Both the position numbers and the translations under genes were made by a program. The notes below the pieces were generated by a model. It worked only from the letters and a program-made list of their open reading frames with translations. It was not told the origin of the DNA and searched no databases. From Drosophila miranda (Eukaryota; Arthropoda; Insecta; Diptera; Drosophilidae), in contig NW_022881603.1 of assembly GCF_003369915.1 (NCBI RefSeq), positions 3,472,001 to 3,536,000 on the forward strand: 64,000 nucleotides of DNA, read 5' to 3'. Shown here piece by piece: positions 55,023 to 64,000 of the stretch. The first letter of the stretch is position 1; the number at the start of each line of letters is the position of its first letter.

Positions 55023-56896
55023 TGTAACGCTTGGATCAGCCGAGAGAGCTAGTTCGCAGCGCCATCTAGTGGTCGGCACCGTAATGGCCGTGGCAGAGCA
55101 TACACCCTCTATGGGCTAGGTTTGGGAGGTCACGAAAAGGGGCATAGGAAAGGGTGATAGATTTAACAGCCCAGATTGTCAACTTTCTCTGGCATTTCCC
55201 TTGTTCTATGAGAGGGCCCGAAGGTTCTAGCATGTTGAGGGGCTTGGCTTCGGTCTCTTCCCGTTTTGGCGCTCGACCCGAGCATTCGTTTTCTTTTATC
55301 AGAAAAAAAAAAAATATTTTTTATCTAAGTGCTTGGGAAACGAGAAAGTCTCGAGTTAATCCGGCGTTAGTTTTTCCAAGCTAGGTAAGATGGAGAAGGG
55401 GAGAAAGTAATTGTTCAAACTAGTTAGATGATTTCATCCACATAGGACCGGCTATTGGCGCAGTTTATACGGCAGAAGAGGAACGCCGTGTCGCCGCATT
55501 TACATTACAATACCGACCCGGTTCAGCTTCACGGATCCAAAGACGCCGAGGCGTCGAGTAGATCGAGAGACCGAGGGACGCAAAAGAGGTCCAGAGGAGC
55601 AGCCGAAGCTGCGGTGGAAAATTTACAGGCCCAAGTACCCGGGCACCAACGACGCTAGCGGGAGTTGAGTGGTTTTTGGAAGAAAAAAAACTCCATCTTC
55701 TGGTTGGAGAGCGAGCCAAGGAAGGGCTACATAGCGCAGACTGAGCGCAATCAAGAACAGTCTGAGATTTCGAGTGGCGGCGCGAGTGGTCGACGAAAAC
55801 AGCCCGATTGCGGAAGGTCGGGAAGGTCGGGAAGAGATCGGGAAGGCAGAAATTTGAAAAGAATTAATATGTGTATTGTCGAGTGTTTTATGTTAATTTA
55901 AATAATTTTTTTTTGTTAGTTTTTTTTTTGAGAAAGACATCGGCAGTCGGCAAGGGGCGGCGCGAACGAGAAAAAGAAAAGGGGCGAGAAAGTTTTTTTT
56001 TAATGTAATGAGTCGCTCAAAGTAAGTGTGGAGAGAGGAAAGTGGGGAATTTGTGAGTGAGTTTTTGTTGTGCTTTATGCCACTCCCTATCGGAGTTCTC
56101 GTTCCAGGTCCGATTCTCCTCCGGAAAGCGCTTTCGTCGGTGGACATGCGGATCTGCGGGTGAGTGTGAAAGAGAAAAGTGAAAGACTCAACTCGAACGA
56201 TTTGACTCGAGTCCCACTGAAAAAGTAAAGAGGAGAGGGACAAATACTTTATATGCTTCCCCCCTTACTGTTTCTATTTCTTCCCCCCTTTCGGTTTGGC
56301 CGTTGTTAATCTTTTTATATGTGAAATAATTATTCATTTCGTTTATCACTATTATTAAGTCATTTTGAAATTCCATCTATTTTATCTGTTTTATGCGTAC
56401 CTATTTTTGGGTTAGGTTTAGTTTTAGTTTAGAAATTTGTTTATGTAGGGTTCAATAAATTTTATAATGTTCTAGAATATAGTTTTTGTTTGCCTTCGGC
56501 TAGCCAGATGCCCCTGAGAGCCCCATGAGAACGCAGAGGGGTCATTCCGTGAAAATTGCGACCTAGGGATGGCCAAGGAAGGGAGGGTCAATCCGCTTCA
56601 ACGAGATCGGAGGCGAGGAAAAGCGTTCGGGAACAGGTAGAAGAAAGAGCCAATTATGTGTTCAGTCGAATTTTAGGTCCAAATTAACTCTCGTCGTAGC
56701 ACGCACAGATTATAACCTTGTAATAATGAGAATAGGCATTAAGTGAGAGGAGGGCAAGATCACCACCCCAACTAGCCGACGAGCCTCCCAGCCGGGAATA
56801 TCTGCGTGCCCCCTTCTCTCACTCCCCGACACCTGCCAAGTTCGTTACAGTTATAAGTAATTATTAATTCCATTATTATAAGGTTAGTGGCGCCCA
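55023..56896 (+). repeat. Long LTR, second copy
   Basis: Begins TGTAACG right after the purine tract and is nearly identical to the first copy. Its primer-site and leader sequence follow (56897-57282), so it also acts as a 5' LTR of a second, truncated unit. Confidence 0.85.
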
Positions 56897-57283
56897 ACAA
56901 TGGGACCCAAAATAATTGGTAGAACCGCATCTCGATGTGGTCAACAATATCGCAGGAACACACATCAAAAACACTTTCGATTTTTCTGGCAAACTAGATA
57001 CTATGTAGTGAGCTTGAAAAGAGAAGCATATACGTTGGTCCGCTTTTATTCTCAAACTACGGTTGCTGCAGCATCTGGGCCAGAATAACGAGCTTCACAG
57101 TCAGCTAAATTTTGCAAATCAGTCGCATAGGAGTTATTGTTGAGAAGTTGCTAGCAGCGATCGACAAGCCACGGCTGAAGACGTAGAGCTTAGTAGGCGA
57201 TTAAATACCCTACAGTAATGGAGTCCGTAGCCCAACTAGTTAGACGTTTGGAAAAGCAGGGAAGAAGTCTTTAGATAAGTCTA

Positions 57284-57554
57284 TCACAGAAGTCTGTATC
57301 CGAAACATCGTTGCTCTAGCTCTTATAGTCTTTGAGCACTAGGCGCTGAAGGGGACGGACGGACGGACGGACGGACGGACGGACGGACGGACAGACGGAC
57401 AGACAGACAGGGCTCAATCGACTCGGCTATTGATGCTGATCAAGAATATATATACTTTATGGGGTCGGAAACGATTCTTTCTGGACGTTACACACATCCA
57501 CTTTTACCACAAATCTAATATACCCCAATACTCATTTTGAGTATCGGGTATAAA
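57284..57554 (-). mobile_element. DINE-1/ISY-type helentron fragment, reverse
   Basis: Contains only the first 270 bp of the family in reverse, ending at 57554 with CGGGTATA. The GGAC array (57354-57395) is the longest of the copies. It interrupts the leader after GTCTTTAGATAAGTCTA. Confidence 0.83.
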
Positions 57555-58611
57555 AAGGAGGATTAGCTCGTCAGCCAATAGGAACGGATCAAAGGCAAAG
57601 AAGGTAGAAGATACCCGGGTTACCACTATCCCAGGGGGGGCGGGTTGCGTGGTGCGTCGACGGACGAGGGGGCGCCCGAGAAGGGGGTTCCGAGATGAGC
57701 AGAAGTGCGGGTCCGGGTCCAGGGCATCGAAGCCAGCTGCTAACGTCGGGGATGGCGGGACAAAAGCGGATGCCGCCCGTGCGCGGTCTACCGGCTGGGG
57801 AATCGGATGATCCCTGGGTCCGAGGCGCTGCACGGGGGTGACATCCGCGTCTAAGCCGATCCAGAGACGGGCGGAGCTGGCCACGGGGGGCGGGCCGATG
57901 TTTGGCAGCACGGGCGAAAGGTCGGAGGACCTATTGTTCACGAGCTGGGAGATCGGTCAGCACCCTGGACTGGAACCCAAGGACGGGCTGGAAGAAAGGC
58001 AAGGTGAGATGAGGAACCCAAGAACTCGGGAGGCTTACCAGATCCAAGGCGAAGCCAGGCAACACGTCGTCAGACCTGGAAGTAGAAAGGGCCAATAAAA
58101 AAAAAAAAAGGGAAAAGGAAGAAAAGTGGGAACCGAAGGAAAGCTAACAAAACCAGGGGGCACCCTAGGGTTAACGCGGCGAGAGGCGCGGATAACTTTC
58201 AAAACGGGAGCGAGCGAGAGAGCCAGCTGGAAGACGAGAGAGAGCCGTCCCACGGGCCCATGTAAGGCACCGTTACAGGGAACGGTGAGCACCGTCACGT
58301 CACGTCAGCAGCACTTAATAAGGTACATAACGGAGAAGCGAAAATGGATTCGCCGCGGGTATCAGGCTATGGGTGATACACAAAGTCGGCGGCAGGCGTA
58401 CCAGGTCGAGCGCGATTAGCAAAGGGCGAGTAGGAGTAGGTCCCCGGAGCTTCAGTTGTTGGCCTCACCGCTAGTGTCAACCGCGGGATCCATGGGACCG
58501 ACGGTGTCCCCCGTGGTATCGCCGGGGTACACCGAGACGGAAAGTGACCTAGAATTGGTGAGCTGGGAGCCGGCGCCACGGAGAGAACGCGCACGCGAGG
58601 CGAAGCGCGAG

Positions 58612-59045
58612 GAGCCCCGGACCAGCAGACGCGAGGAGCCCCACACCAAGCGCGAGGAGCCCCGGACCAGCAGTAGCAAGGAGCCCCGCACCAGCAAGCG
58701 CGAGGGGCCCCGCACCAGCAAGCGCGAGGAGCCCCACACCGGCAAGCGCGAGGAGCACCGTACCAGCAGACGCGAGGAGTCCCGCACCGGCAAGCGCGAG
58801 GAGTCCCGGACCAGCAGGCGCGAGGAGCCCCGGACCAGCAAGCACGAGGAGTCCCGCACCGGCAAGCGCGAGGAGCCCCGGACCAGCAGGCGCGAGGAGC
58901 CCCGGACCAGCAGACGCGAGGAGTCCCGCACCGGCAAGCGCGAGGAGCCCCGGACCAGCAGGCGCGAGGAGCCCCGGAGCAGCAAGCACGAAGAGCCCCG
59001 CACTGAAAAGCGCGAGAAGCCCCACCCCAGCAAGCGCGAGGAGTG
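58612..59045 (+). repeat. 24-bp coding minisatellite
   Basis: About 17 tandem units of CGCGAGGAGCCCCGGACCAG plus four variable bases. They encode REEPRTSR/K or REESRTGK octapeptides, alternating Glu-Glu with Arg or Lys. Confidence 0.88.
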
Positions 59046-59879
59046 GCCTGAGGGAGGAAGGAGGGGCGCACGGAGACGCGGAAGGAGGAGCCCAGTGAGC
59101 GGGCCTCGAAGCGGGCGTCCACGCGTTCGACGCGTACGGCCAAGGAAGAGGAGTCGTCGGCAGGGCGAGGGGCGAGGGGAACAGCGGCCGACAGACCCAC
59201 AGGTCGAGGAGCCGCAGCCAACGCCGGCCGAAACCGCGGTCAAAGAGCCGCAGACAACGCCGACCGAGACCGCGGTCAAAGAGCCGCAGGCAACGCAGGC
59301 CGACATCGCGGAAGATAACGCGGCCGCTGAGGCACGACGCCTCGCGGAATGGCACCGGCGGTTCGCGCTGGCCGCGGCGGCGGAGGAGCGGAGGCAACGG
59401 CGTGTATGGGAGGACGCCTTCACGCTGGGAAAGAGGCTGAAGGCCACGCAGGAGGCTGAAAAGGCGGCGCAAGAAGCGGTGGCGGAGCGCCACGAGCGAG
59501 ACGTCGCGCACCAATGGCGGTGTATTAGCCGGGTCGACGCAGCGGAGCAAAGGGAGACGGCGCGTCTGCGGGCGGAAGTGGAGAAGGCAAGGGCGACGCG
59601 GGCGGAGGGCGCGGCAGGCGGGCTGGCGGTGATCTCCAGCGACTAGGAGGAGGCGGAGTGCCCACCAGCGCCGAAGGCGGCTCGAGTCCAGTCGCCCGAA
59701 GAGGAGTGGCAGGAGAGGCTACAACGAGCCGAGGTGGAGGAGGAGGAGCTCTGGCAGCCACCCCCTGAACACGTCGAGTCCGAGGAGGAGCCACGGCCGC
59801 AGGCCCCACCGTCACCGGGGGCAGAGGAAGAGCTGTTCCGGCGTCGGCCGCCGGCTGACAACGCGCGCGGTCAAGGGGG

Positions 59880-60011
59880 TCAGCAGCAGCAGCGTCAGCA
59901 GCAGCAGCATCAGCAACAGCAGCATCAGCATCAGCATCAGCAGCAGCAGCAGCAGCGTCAGCAGCAGCAGCATCAGCAGCAGCATCATCATCAGCAGCAG
60001 CAGCAGCAGCA
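59880..60011 (+). repeat. CAG/CAT trinucleotide tract (opa-like)
   Basis: Runs of CAG broken by CAT and CGT encode a Gln/His-rich segment within the gag-like ORF. Confidence 0.9.
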
Positions 60012-61477
60012 CTGCCACGGGCCACAGGGAGCCGCCATCGGGCCGTTCGTCTCGCAGGAGGTGCGCTCCGCGGTGCGAGACGGCATGATGTGGCACGTGC
60101 AAACGCTGCACATATCGTGGGCCTCTGGGCCCGCGCCCCAGCAGCCCGGGCAAGAAGCGAGGGAGGCTCGACTGTGGGAGGAGGCACCACGCGCGGGACC
60201 ACAGGGCCACAGGAGTCGACAGGCCCAGCGGTGGCACCCACCGCCGAAGAGGTGCCCGAGGAGGCGCCCGGGAGGACGGCAGAGGTCGAGACGGAGGGCA
60301 CGACGAACACGCCAACATCACTGACGGCGGAGGGCCCAGCGGCGGCGCCCGAAGCCGAGGTGGCGGCCGACGGCGAAGCGGATGACGGCGCAAGAGCAAC
60401 GGCGGAAGCGAAGAAGGACGAGGCCGCGGAACAACACTCACCTGAGCCATGGGAGAGAGGTACTTGGCGATGGCCGGAACCCGGCCAGGGCGAGCGTCCG
60501 AAGCTGGGCCGACAGTCGTCGTGCCCAGGGGAGCGGGCGGAGGCGCGCCGGCCCGAGCTCCAGCGCCAGGCATCGTGGCCCCAGACGAGGTCGGCGGACA
60601 ACTCACGGTGGCGGGCCGTCAACCGCGAGGAGTGGCCGGCCGTCGTCACGCGCTATCTCGCGCGGATAAAGCCAACCGCAAGGAAGGTGAAGCGTCTGGT
60701 CAACGACGGGGGCGTCCGGTACCGGCTATTGGTGTCCACCGACCGGCAGGAGGTATTCCGGGCTAGGTATTAAGGAGAAAAGAAGAGTAGAGAAGAAGAA
60801 TGGAGAAGAAAGTAACTGAAAACAAGAACAAGTAAAAGAAAAAAAAAAACAAAAAAAAGGGGTGTTTTAAGAAGAAAAAAAAACATGGTCTTACCTTGCA
60901 GCAGAGGAACAGCGGGGAATCGGGGGAGCTTGAATGAAGGCGTCGGAAGGCGTCAAAGCGGGAGGAAAACTTACCCGAAGCCTCCAGAGGGCCGGCGGAA
61001 AGCAGGCGGCCAAGCGAAGGGTAGTAGGGAAAACCAGACGCGCACAAGGTAAACAAAGAAAACACCCGGCATCGCGAGAAAATAGTACGTTTCCATTCCA
61101 TTGAGGAATTCGCGATCCGGAAGTAGAATACGCACGCTGCGACATATCGAGTAGAGCACAGAAACGACCCTACGCTGTATCGAGTGGAGCGTAAGGGCAA
61201 CGCTGTGTCATATCGAGTAGGTCAGAATAGCGACCGTACCCTATATCGGGCGGGGCAAAAGAAGCTCCTATGCGAACTATCGGTAAGGGGAATCGAATCG
61301 ATCGCGCTCATCGGAGAGGTACGGCAACACCGCAAGGCGTGAGGCCGAAAGAGGGCGCCAGGGGGCACCCGGGTCGAGAACAAAGCACGCGCGCGCCGGT
61401 CGCGCGGGGCTTTTGAAGCATCCCAAACCTGGGACGCGGAAAACCGGGGTTTTCCGCCAATAAAAGAAAGGGGGAAG

Positions 61478-62352
61478 TGTGAGGAAAGGTATTCCCACAC
61501 GTAGGGGGCAGTGCAGGGTTAAGCGCTAACGGCCGTTATCCGGGGATATCCGGAGGCGGCGAATTCCCGAGGAGAGCTCTCCCGGGGATCCAAGATGAGA
61601 GGGGAGGACCCCTGGAGAGAGAGCCGCGGGATGACGGGATCGGGCCGGCAGTGGCCCAGCGCATGACCAAATATGGTCATGAGATCACGCCACCAGCCAG
61701 GTCCCGTTGGAAAGCGACAAGGGAATGAAGGAACGCCGATGGAAAAATACGGGCACCGCATGGCGGAAAGTGCCGTTAGCGCCAGGCGGCATCGGCGGCG
61801 CCGACGCAGAAGCGAGCCTATAAGAGGAGGGCCGCGACCAGGAACGTGGACAGTCAGCCAACGGAGCTAGCAAGAGTGAAGTGAACAGTGAGCCAGAAGA
61901 GTGAGACCGAGCGAAGGGAAAAGAGCGTTAGAAAGCGAACACGTTGTGTGAGGATTGAGAGGCGGACTCAAGCGTGCAGCCAAGAGCCAAAGACCCCAAT
62001 CCCTTGAACCAACGGTGCCACGCTTGACGCGCATCCCACCAGGAGTGAGGCACCCTCGGGCCGCAAGGCCAAGTGAGTCGAGTGAGAGCGAACGCGTCAG
62101 GCGCCTGACTGAGAGGGGGATTTGGGCCACGTGCCAAGAATCGCTAGCCCCAGTCAGTAGAGCCGGCGGTGCCACGATCGGCGACGCCGTGGGGGGCCCA
62201 GGGAGCGACACGCTCATTGAACCACAGAGGAGAACCACGAGGAGAACCCGCACCGGAGTCGGAATAGCGTAAGACTTAAGATACCAATAAAGCATATTAG
62301 CGTACCAGTACAAGACCCAACCCGTGCCTTCTTACTTGTCGTCGGGGCAACA
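61478..62352 (+). repeat. 3' LTR of the GC-rich retroelement
   Basis: Starts TGTGAGGAAAGG after the purine tract. TATAAG at 61819 and a CAGTCAGCC initiator-like site at about 61851 suggest a promoter. AATAAA is at 62286. The end (GGGGCAACA, 62352) is my best estimate. It lies 206 bp before the Tsp42Ef start codon, so its promoter could drive the gene. Confidence 0.6.
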
Positions 62353-62558
62353 TACAAATATTGTTGCAGCGAGCCTACCGACCGCTGAGCCAGCCCAGCT
62401 GCATCAGACGGGAAAAGAACGGATCGTTACCAAAAGAAGCCAAAAGAAAAACGTGAAAGTAAATAAACAAACAGCAAGAGAGGGGGAGAGAAACAAACAA
62501 CAACAGCAAGGTGAAGAGACGGTCTCAAGAAGGTCTTTCTTGAGCGAATTTTGCAAAC

Positions 62559-63949
62559 ATGGGCTGTGCCACGACCAGCGTTAAGATCACCTCCATTATA
62601 CTGAATGCCATTTTAGGGGTAAGTCATCATTGCCTATAAGGAATACCAATTAGCCATAACAGCAGCAACAGAGTCAAGTATAGCGCAAGTACATACGAGT
62701 ATATATGATATATGTATGTATGAGTATTACATTTGAGCAAGGAAATTAGCATGATGTCATGGGGGACAAGTGAACGCACTTCAAAAGTCCAACAAAAACA
62801 GCCTCAAAATGAATTATTTTCAAAAATTATTCCTATATGTACGGACTAGTGTTCGGCGGAGGAGAGCTTCAGAGCATATACTAAGCTGAATGTTTTCATT
62901 CTACTTTGGGTGTATTTTTAACCGATTTCTGTCGTGTTTGTCAGTCGCGAGCACACCTGAATGATGGCCTCAAGGTGGCAGCCGACTGACTACCCTGACC
63001 ACCCTGCCTTCTCCGCCGCCCTCCCTGCGGTTGCCATGGAGAACTTGTTTACGGTTTACGCCATTCCCAGACGGACCCAGCCAGAGCCTTCAATTGTTCC
63101 AATTCCGTTCCCGCAGGATGATGATGTCATGCCAATGTACATGTGTATGTATGTACATACTCGGATAACCCCGCACTCTGGTTGGCCACCCCGAAATGGC
63201 AACAGAGAAGGGAAACAGGGAAGCAGAGAAATCAATAGCGCGGGGAAATCTTTATCACAGACCAGTCAGGCGAACTTCCCCAAGCGATAAATAATGGACG
63301 GGATGGCTGGATGCCCTTTGTTGCTGGTGTTAATTGTCATACAAATAGATTGCCACTGAAGGGCATCATCCCGTAATTTATTTCAGCTTCTGGCATTGGG
63401 CTCCATTGGATAGATCGCTTACAATGCGGACACCGAGAGCGAGGAGTTCGTCATCGCCGCCTATGTGGCCTGCTCGCTCATCCTCCTGTTCGCCATGCTG
63501 GGCATCGTGACGGTCATCCGAGAGTCGGTGGCCCTGACTGCAACGGTAAGGGGCTCAGAATAATCTCAACAGGAAGTCTCTTAATAAGGATTCATTTTCA
63601 TTTCAATCCCCAGAGTGCCGTGTTCCTGCTGGTACTGGCCATACCGCAGATCGTGAGCACCTGCATGCTTTTGCATCAGTACGAGGTGCAAGGCGGACAG
63701 GAGACGGTGGAGGTGGCTTGGCATGCCAACAACATGGACGCACTGCAGCAGAAGCACGAGTGCTGCGGCAAGAGCAGCGCCCAGGACTATGTGCATCTTA
63801 ACCAGCTTATCCCGCCCAGCTGCTATGCCGATCTTCAGCAGACCACCGACCACCTCTTTCTGGAGGGCTGCATCGAGAAGGTGCAGAGTTTCTATGAGAG
63901 CGACAAGCAGCGCTCCATCATTGTGTCCTGGGTTCTGGTTGGATTCGAG
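62559..63949 (+). pseudogene. Tsp42Ef: Tsp42Ef tetraspanin with nonsense mutation, runs off the window
   Basis: Exon 1 is 62559-62618 (MGCATTSVKITSIILNAILG, donor GTAAGT). Exon 2 is 63387-63545, with LLALGSIG then TAG at 63411, then IAYNADTESEEF, TM2 and VIRESVALTAT. Exon 3 is 63614-63949, with TM3 (AVFLLVLAIPQIV), the large loop (HECCGKSSAQDY, PPSCYAD, EGC) and the start of TM4, ending at a GTGGGC donor. The last exon is beyond the window. The TAG could be a single C-to-T change from CAG. The stop falls before TM2, so the product would be about 28 aa. Other exons are clean. Name by order in the cluster. Confidence 0.8.
62619..63386. other. Tsp42Ef intron 1
   Basis: Short compared with the other first introns and free of recognised mobile elements. 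GATA-like sites are at 63251 and 63284. Confidence 0.5.
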
Positions 63950-64000
63950 GTGGGCCTACATCTCTCTTTTGCCTCCTAAAAATCATATCTAACCGGTTTC

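Larger units (their letters stand above)
47344..57282 (+). mobile_element. Osvaldo/Ulysses-like Gypsy element, apparently intact, with a second LTR and partial leader
   Basis: The order is long LTR (47344 to about 49192), primer site TGGCGCCCAACAATGGGACC (Lys-tRNA type, 49193), leader to 50343, RING-H2 ORF, gag, pol, purine tract GGCGGGGGGTA, second LTR (55023 to about 56896), primer site and leader again, cut off at 57282 where a helentron fragment starts. LTRs begin TGTAACG; a CGTTACA lies 38 bp before the primer site, so the LTR end may be 49154. LTRs of about 1.8 kb and a Lys primer site are features of the Osvaldo and Ulysses group. All frames are open. Confidence 0.8.
58456..60773 (+). 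pseudogene. Repetitive gag-like ORF, one stop and one frameshift
   Basis: The frame from 58456 is open to TAG 59644 (396 aa) and continues in the same frame, with the same composition, to 60324. The remaining part is in another frame, 60090-60773, ending VFRARY. The order is an N-terminal part, an octapeptide array (REEPRTSR type), a basic RRGRR region, TETAVKEPQ repeats, a long Ala/Glu/Arg helix likely to form a coiled coil (AEWHRRFALAAAAEERRQRR), an acidic part, a Gln/His tract, and a final region with WPAVVTRYLARIKPTARKVKR. No zinc knuckle or enzymatic motif was seen. The product is not recognised; 'gag-like' is from position only. Confidence 0.5.
57555..62352 (+). mobile_element. GC-rich LTR retroelement, 5' truncated, gag-like ORF and no pol
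   Basis: Unlike its surroundings, this stretch is GC-rich. It has a long repetitive ORF, then an A-rich stretch, a purine tract (AAGAAAGGGGGAAG, 61464-61477) and an LTR at 61478-62352. No RT or integrase motif is found between ORF and LTR, so it looks like a non-autonomous, gag-only element. The 5' LTR is absent, apparently lost at the helentron junction. The D. miranda neo-Y retroelement TRAM could be compared, but I cannot assert identity. Confidence 0.6.

Noticed and set aside
58367..59550. Three long minus-strand frames opposite the octapeptide array
   Set aside because: They are the antisense of a GC-rich 24-bp repeat, which keeps several frames open without selection.

Overview
The window is Drosophila genomic DNA of the obscura group. 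Its backbone is the start of the Tsp42E tetraspanin gene cluster, which sits at 42E (Muller element C) in D. melanogaster. The order is a C3orf33-like gene, then tetraspanins that match by position and sequence Tsp42Ea, Eb, Ec, an extra tetraspanin relic, Ed, Ee and the start of Ef, all on the + strand. Each gene has the cluster's gene structure: a 60-nt first coding exon ending in phase 0, a long intron 1, then short introns. The obscura-group assignment rests on several copies of a DINE-1/ISY-type helentron that is about 1.1 kb when complete.

The cluster is decaying. Tsp42Ea and Tsp42Ec can still encode full proteins (222 and 229 aa). Tsp42Eb has lost exon 1 and nearly all of exon 2. The relic at 13332-14119 is frameshifted. 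Tsp42Ed has a TGA in place of a conserved Trp and no visible exon 1. Tsp42Ee has an in-frame TAA and a mutated splice donor. Tsp42Ef has an in-frame TAG in exon 2. The C3orf33-like gene has a frame break near its start. About two thirds of the window is transposable-element DNA. A Muller-C locus with many single-base disablements, heavy recent TE load and an inserted copy of a Rad51D-like gene fits the neo-Y chromosome of D. miranda. That is an inference, not something proved by the sequence.

Layout: 0.5-1.2 kb C3orf33-like; 1.6-5.3 kb Tsp42Ea with a helentron in intron 1; 6.5-7.1 kb Tsp42Eb remnant; 7.7-13.1 kb Tsp42Ec, whose intron 1 holds a helentron and a two-gene PIF/Harbinger transposon; 13.3-14.1 kb tetraspanin relic; 16.0-16.8 kb Tsp42Ed relic; 17.8-32.4 kb a BEL/Pao element in a tandem LTR-internal-LTR-internal-LTR arrangement, with a Mag-type Gypsy element nested in the second internal region and one 5-bp target duplication around the whole block; 33-34.5 kb a displaced, frameshifted Rad51D-like gene next to a CCCH zinc-finger fragment; 35.3-36.9 kb an LTR-like remnant; 38.6-46.3 kb Tsp42Ee, whose intron 1 holds helentron pieces, a P-element-type MITE with a piggyBac-type MITE inside it, and a hAT-like MITE; 47.3-57.3 kb an apparently intact Osvaldo/Ulysses-like Gypsy element with very long LTRs, a RING-H2 ORF and a clear gag-pol -1 frameshift signal, followed by a second LTR and leader; 57.3-62.4 kb a helentron fragment and a GC-rich LTR element with a repetitive gag-like ORF and no pol; 62.6 kb to the end, Tsp42Ef.

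The tetraspanins are four-pass membrane proteins with a large extracellular loop carrying the CCG motif. Clusters of GATA sites lie in several of the gaps between them. The rest of the window is the work of mobile elements, layered in an order that target duplications allow one to read.
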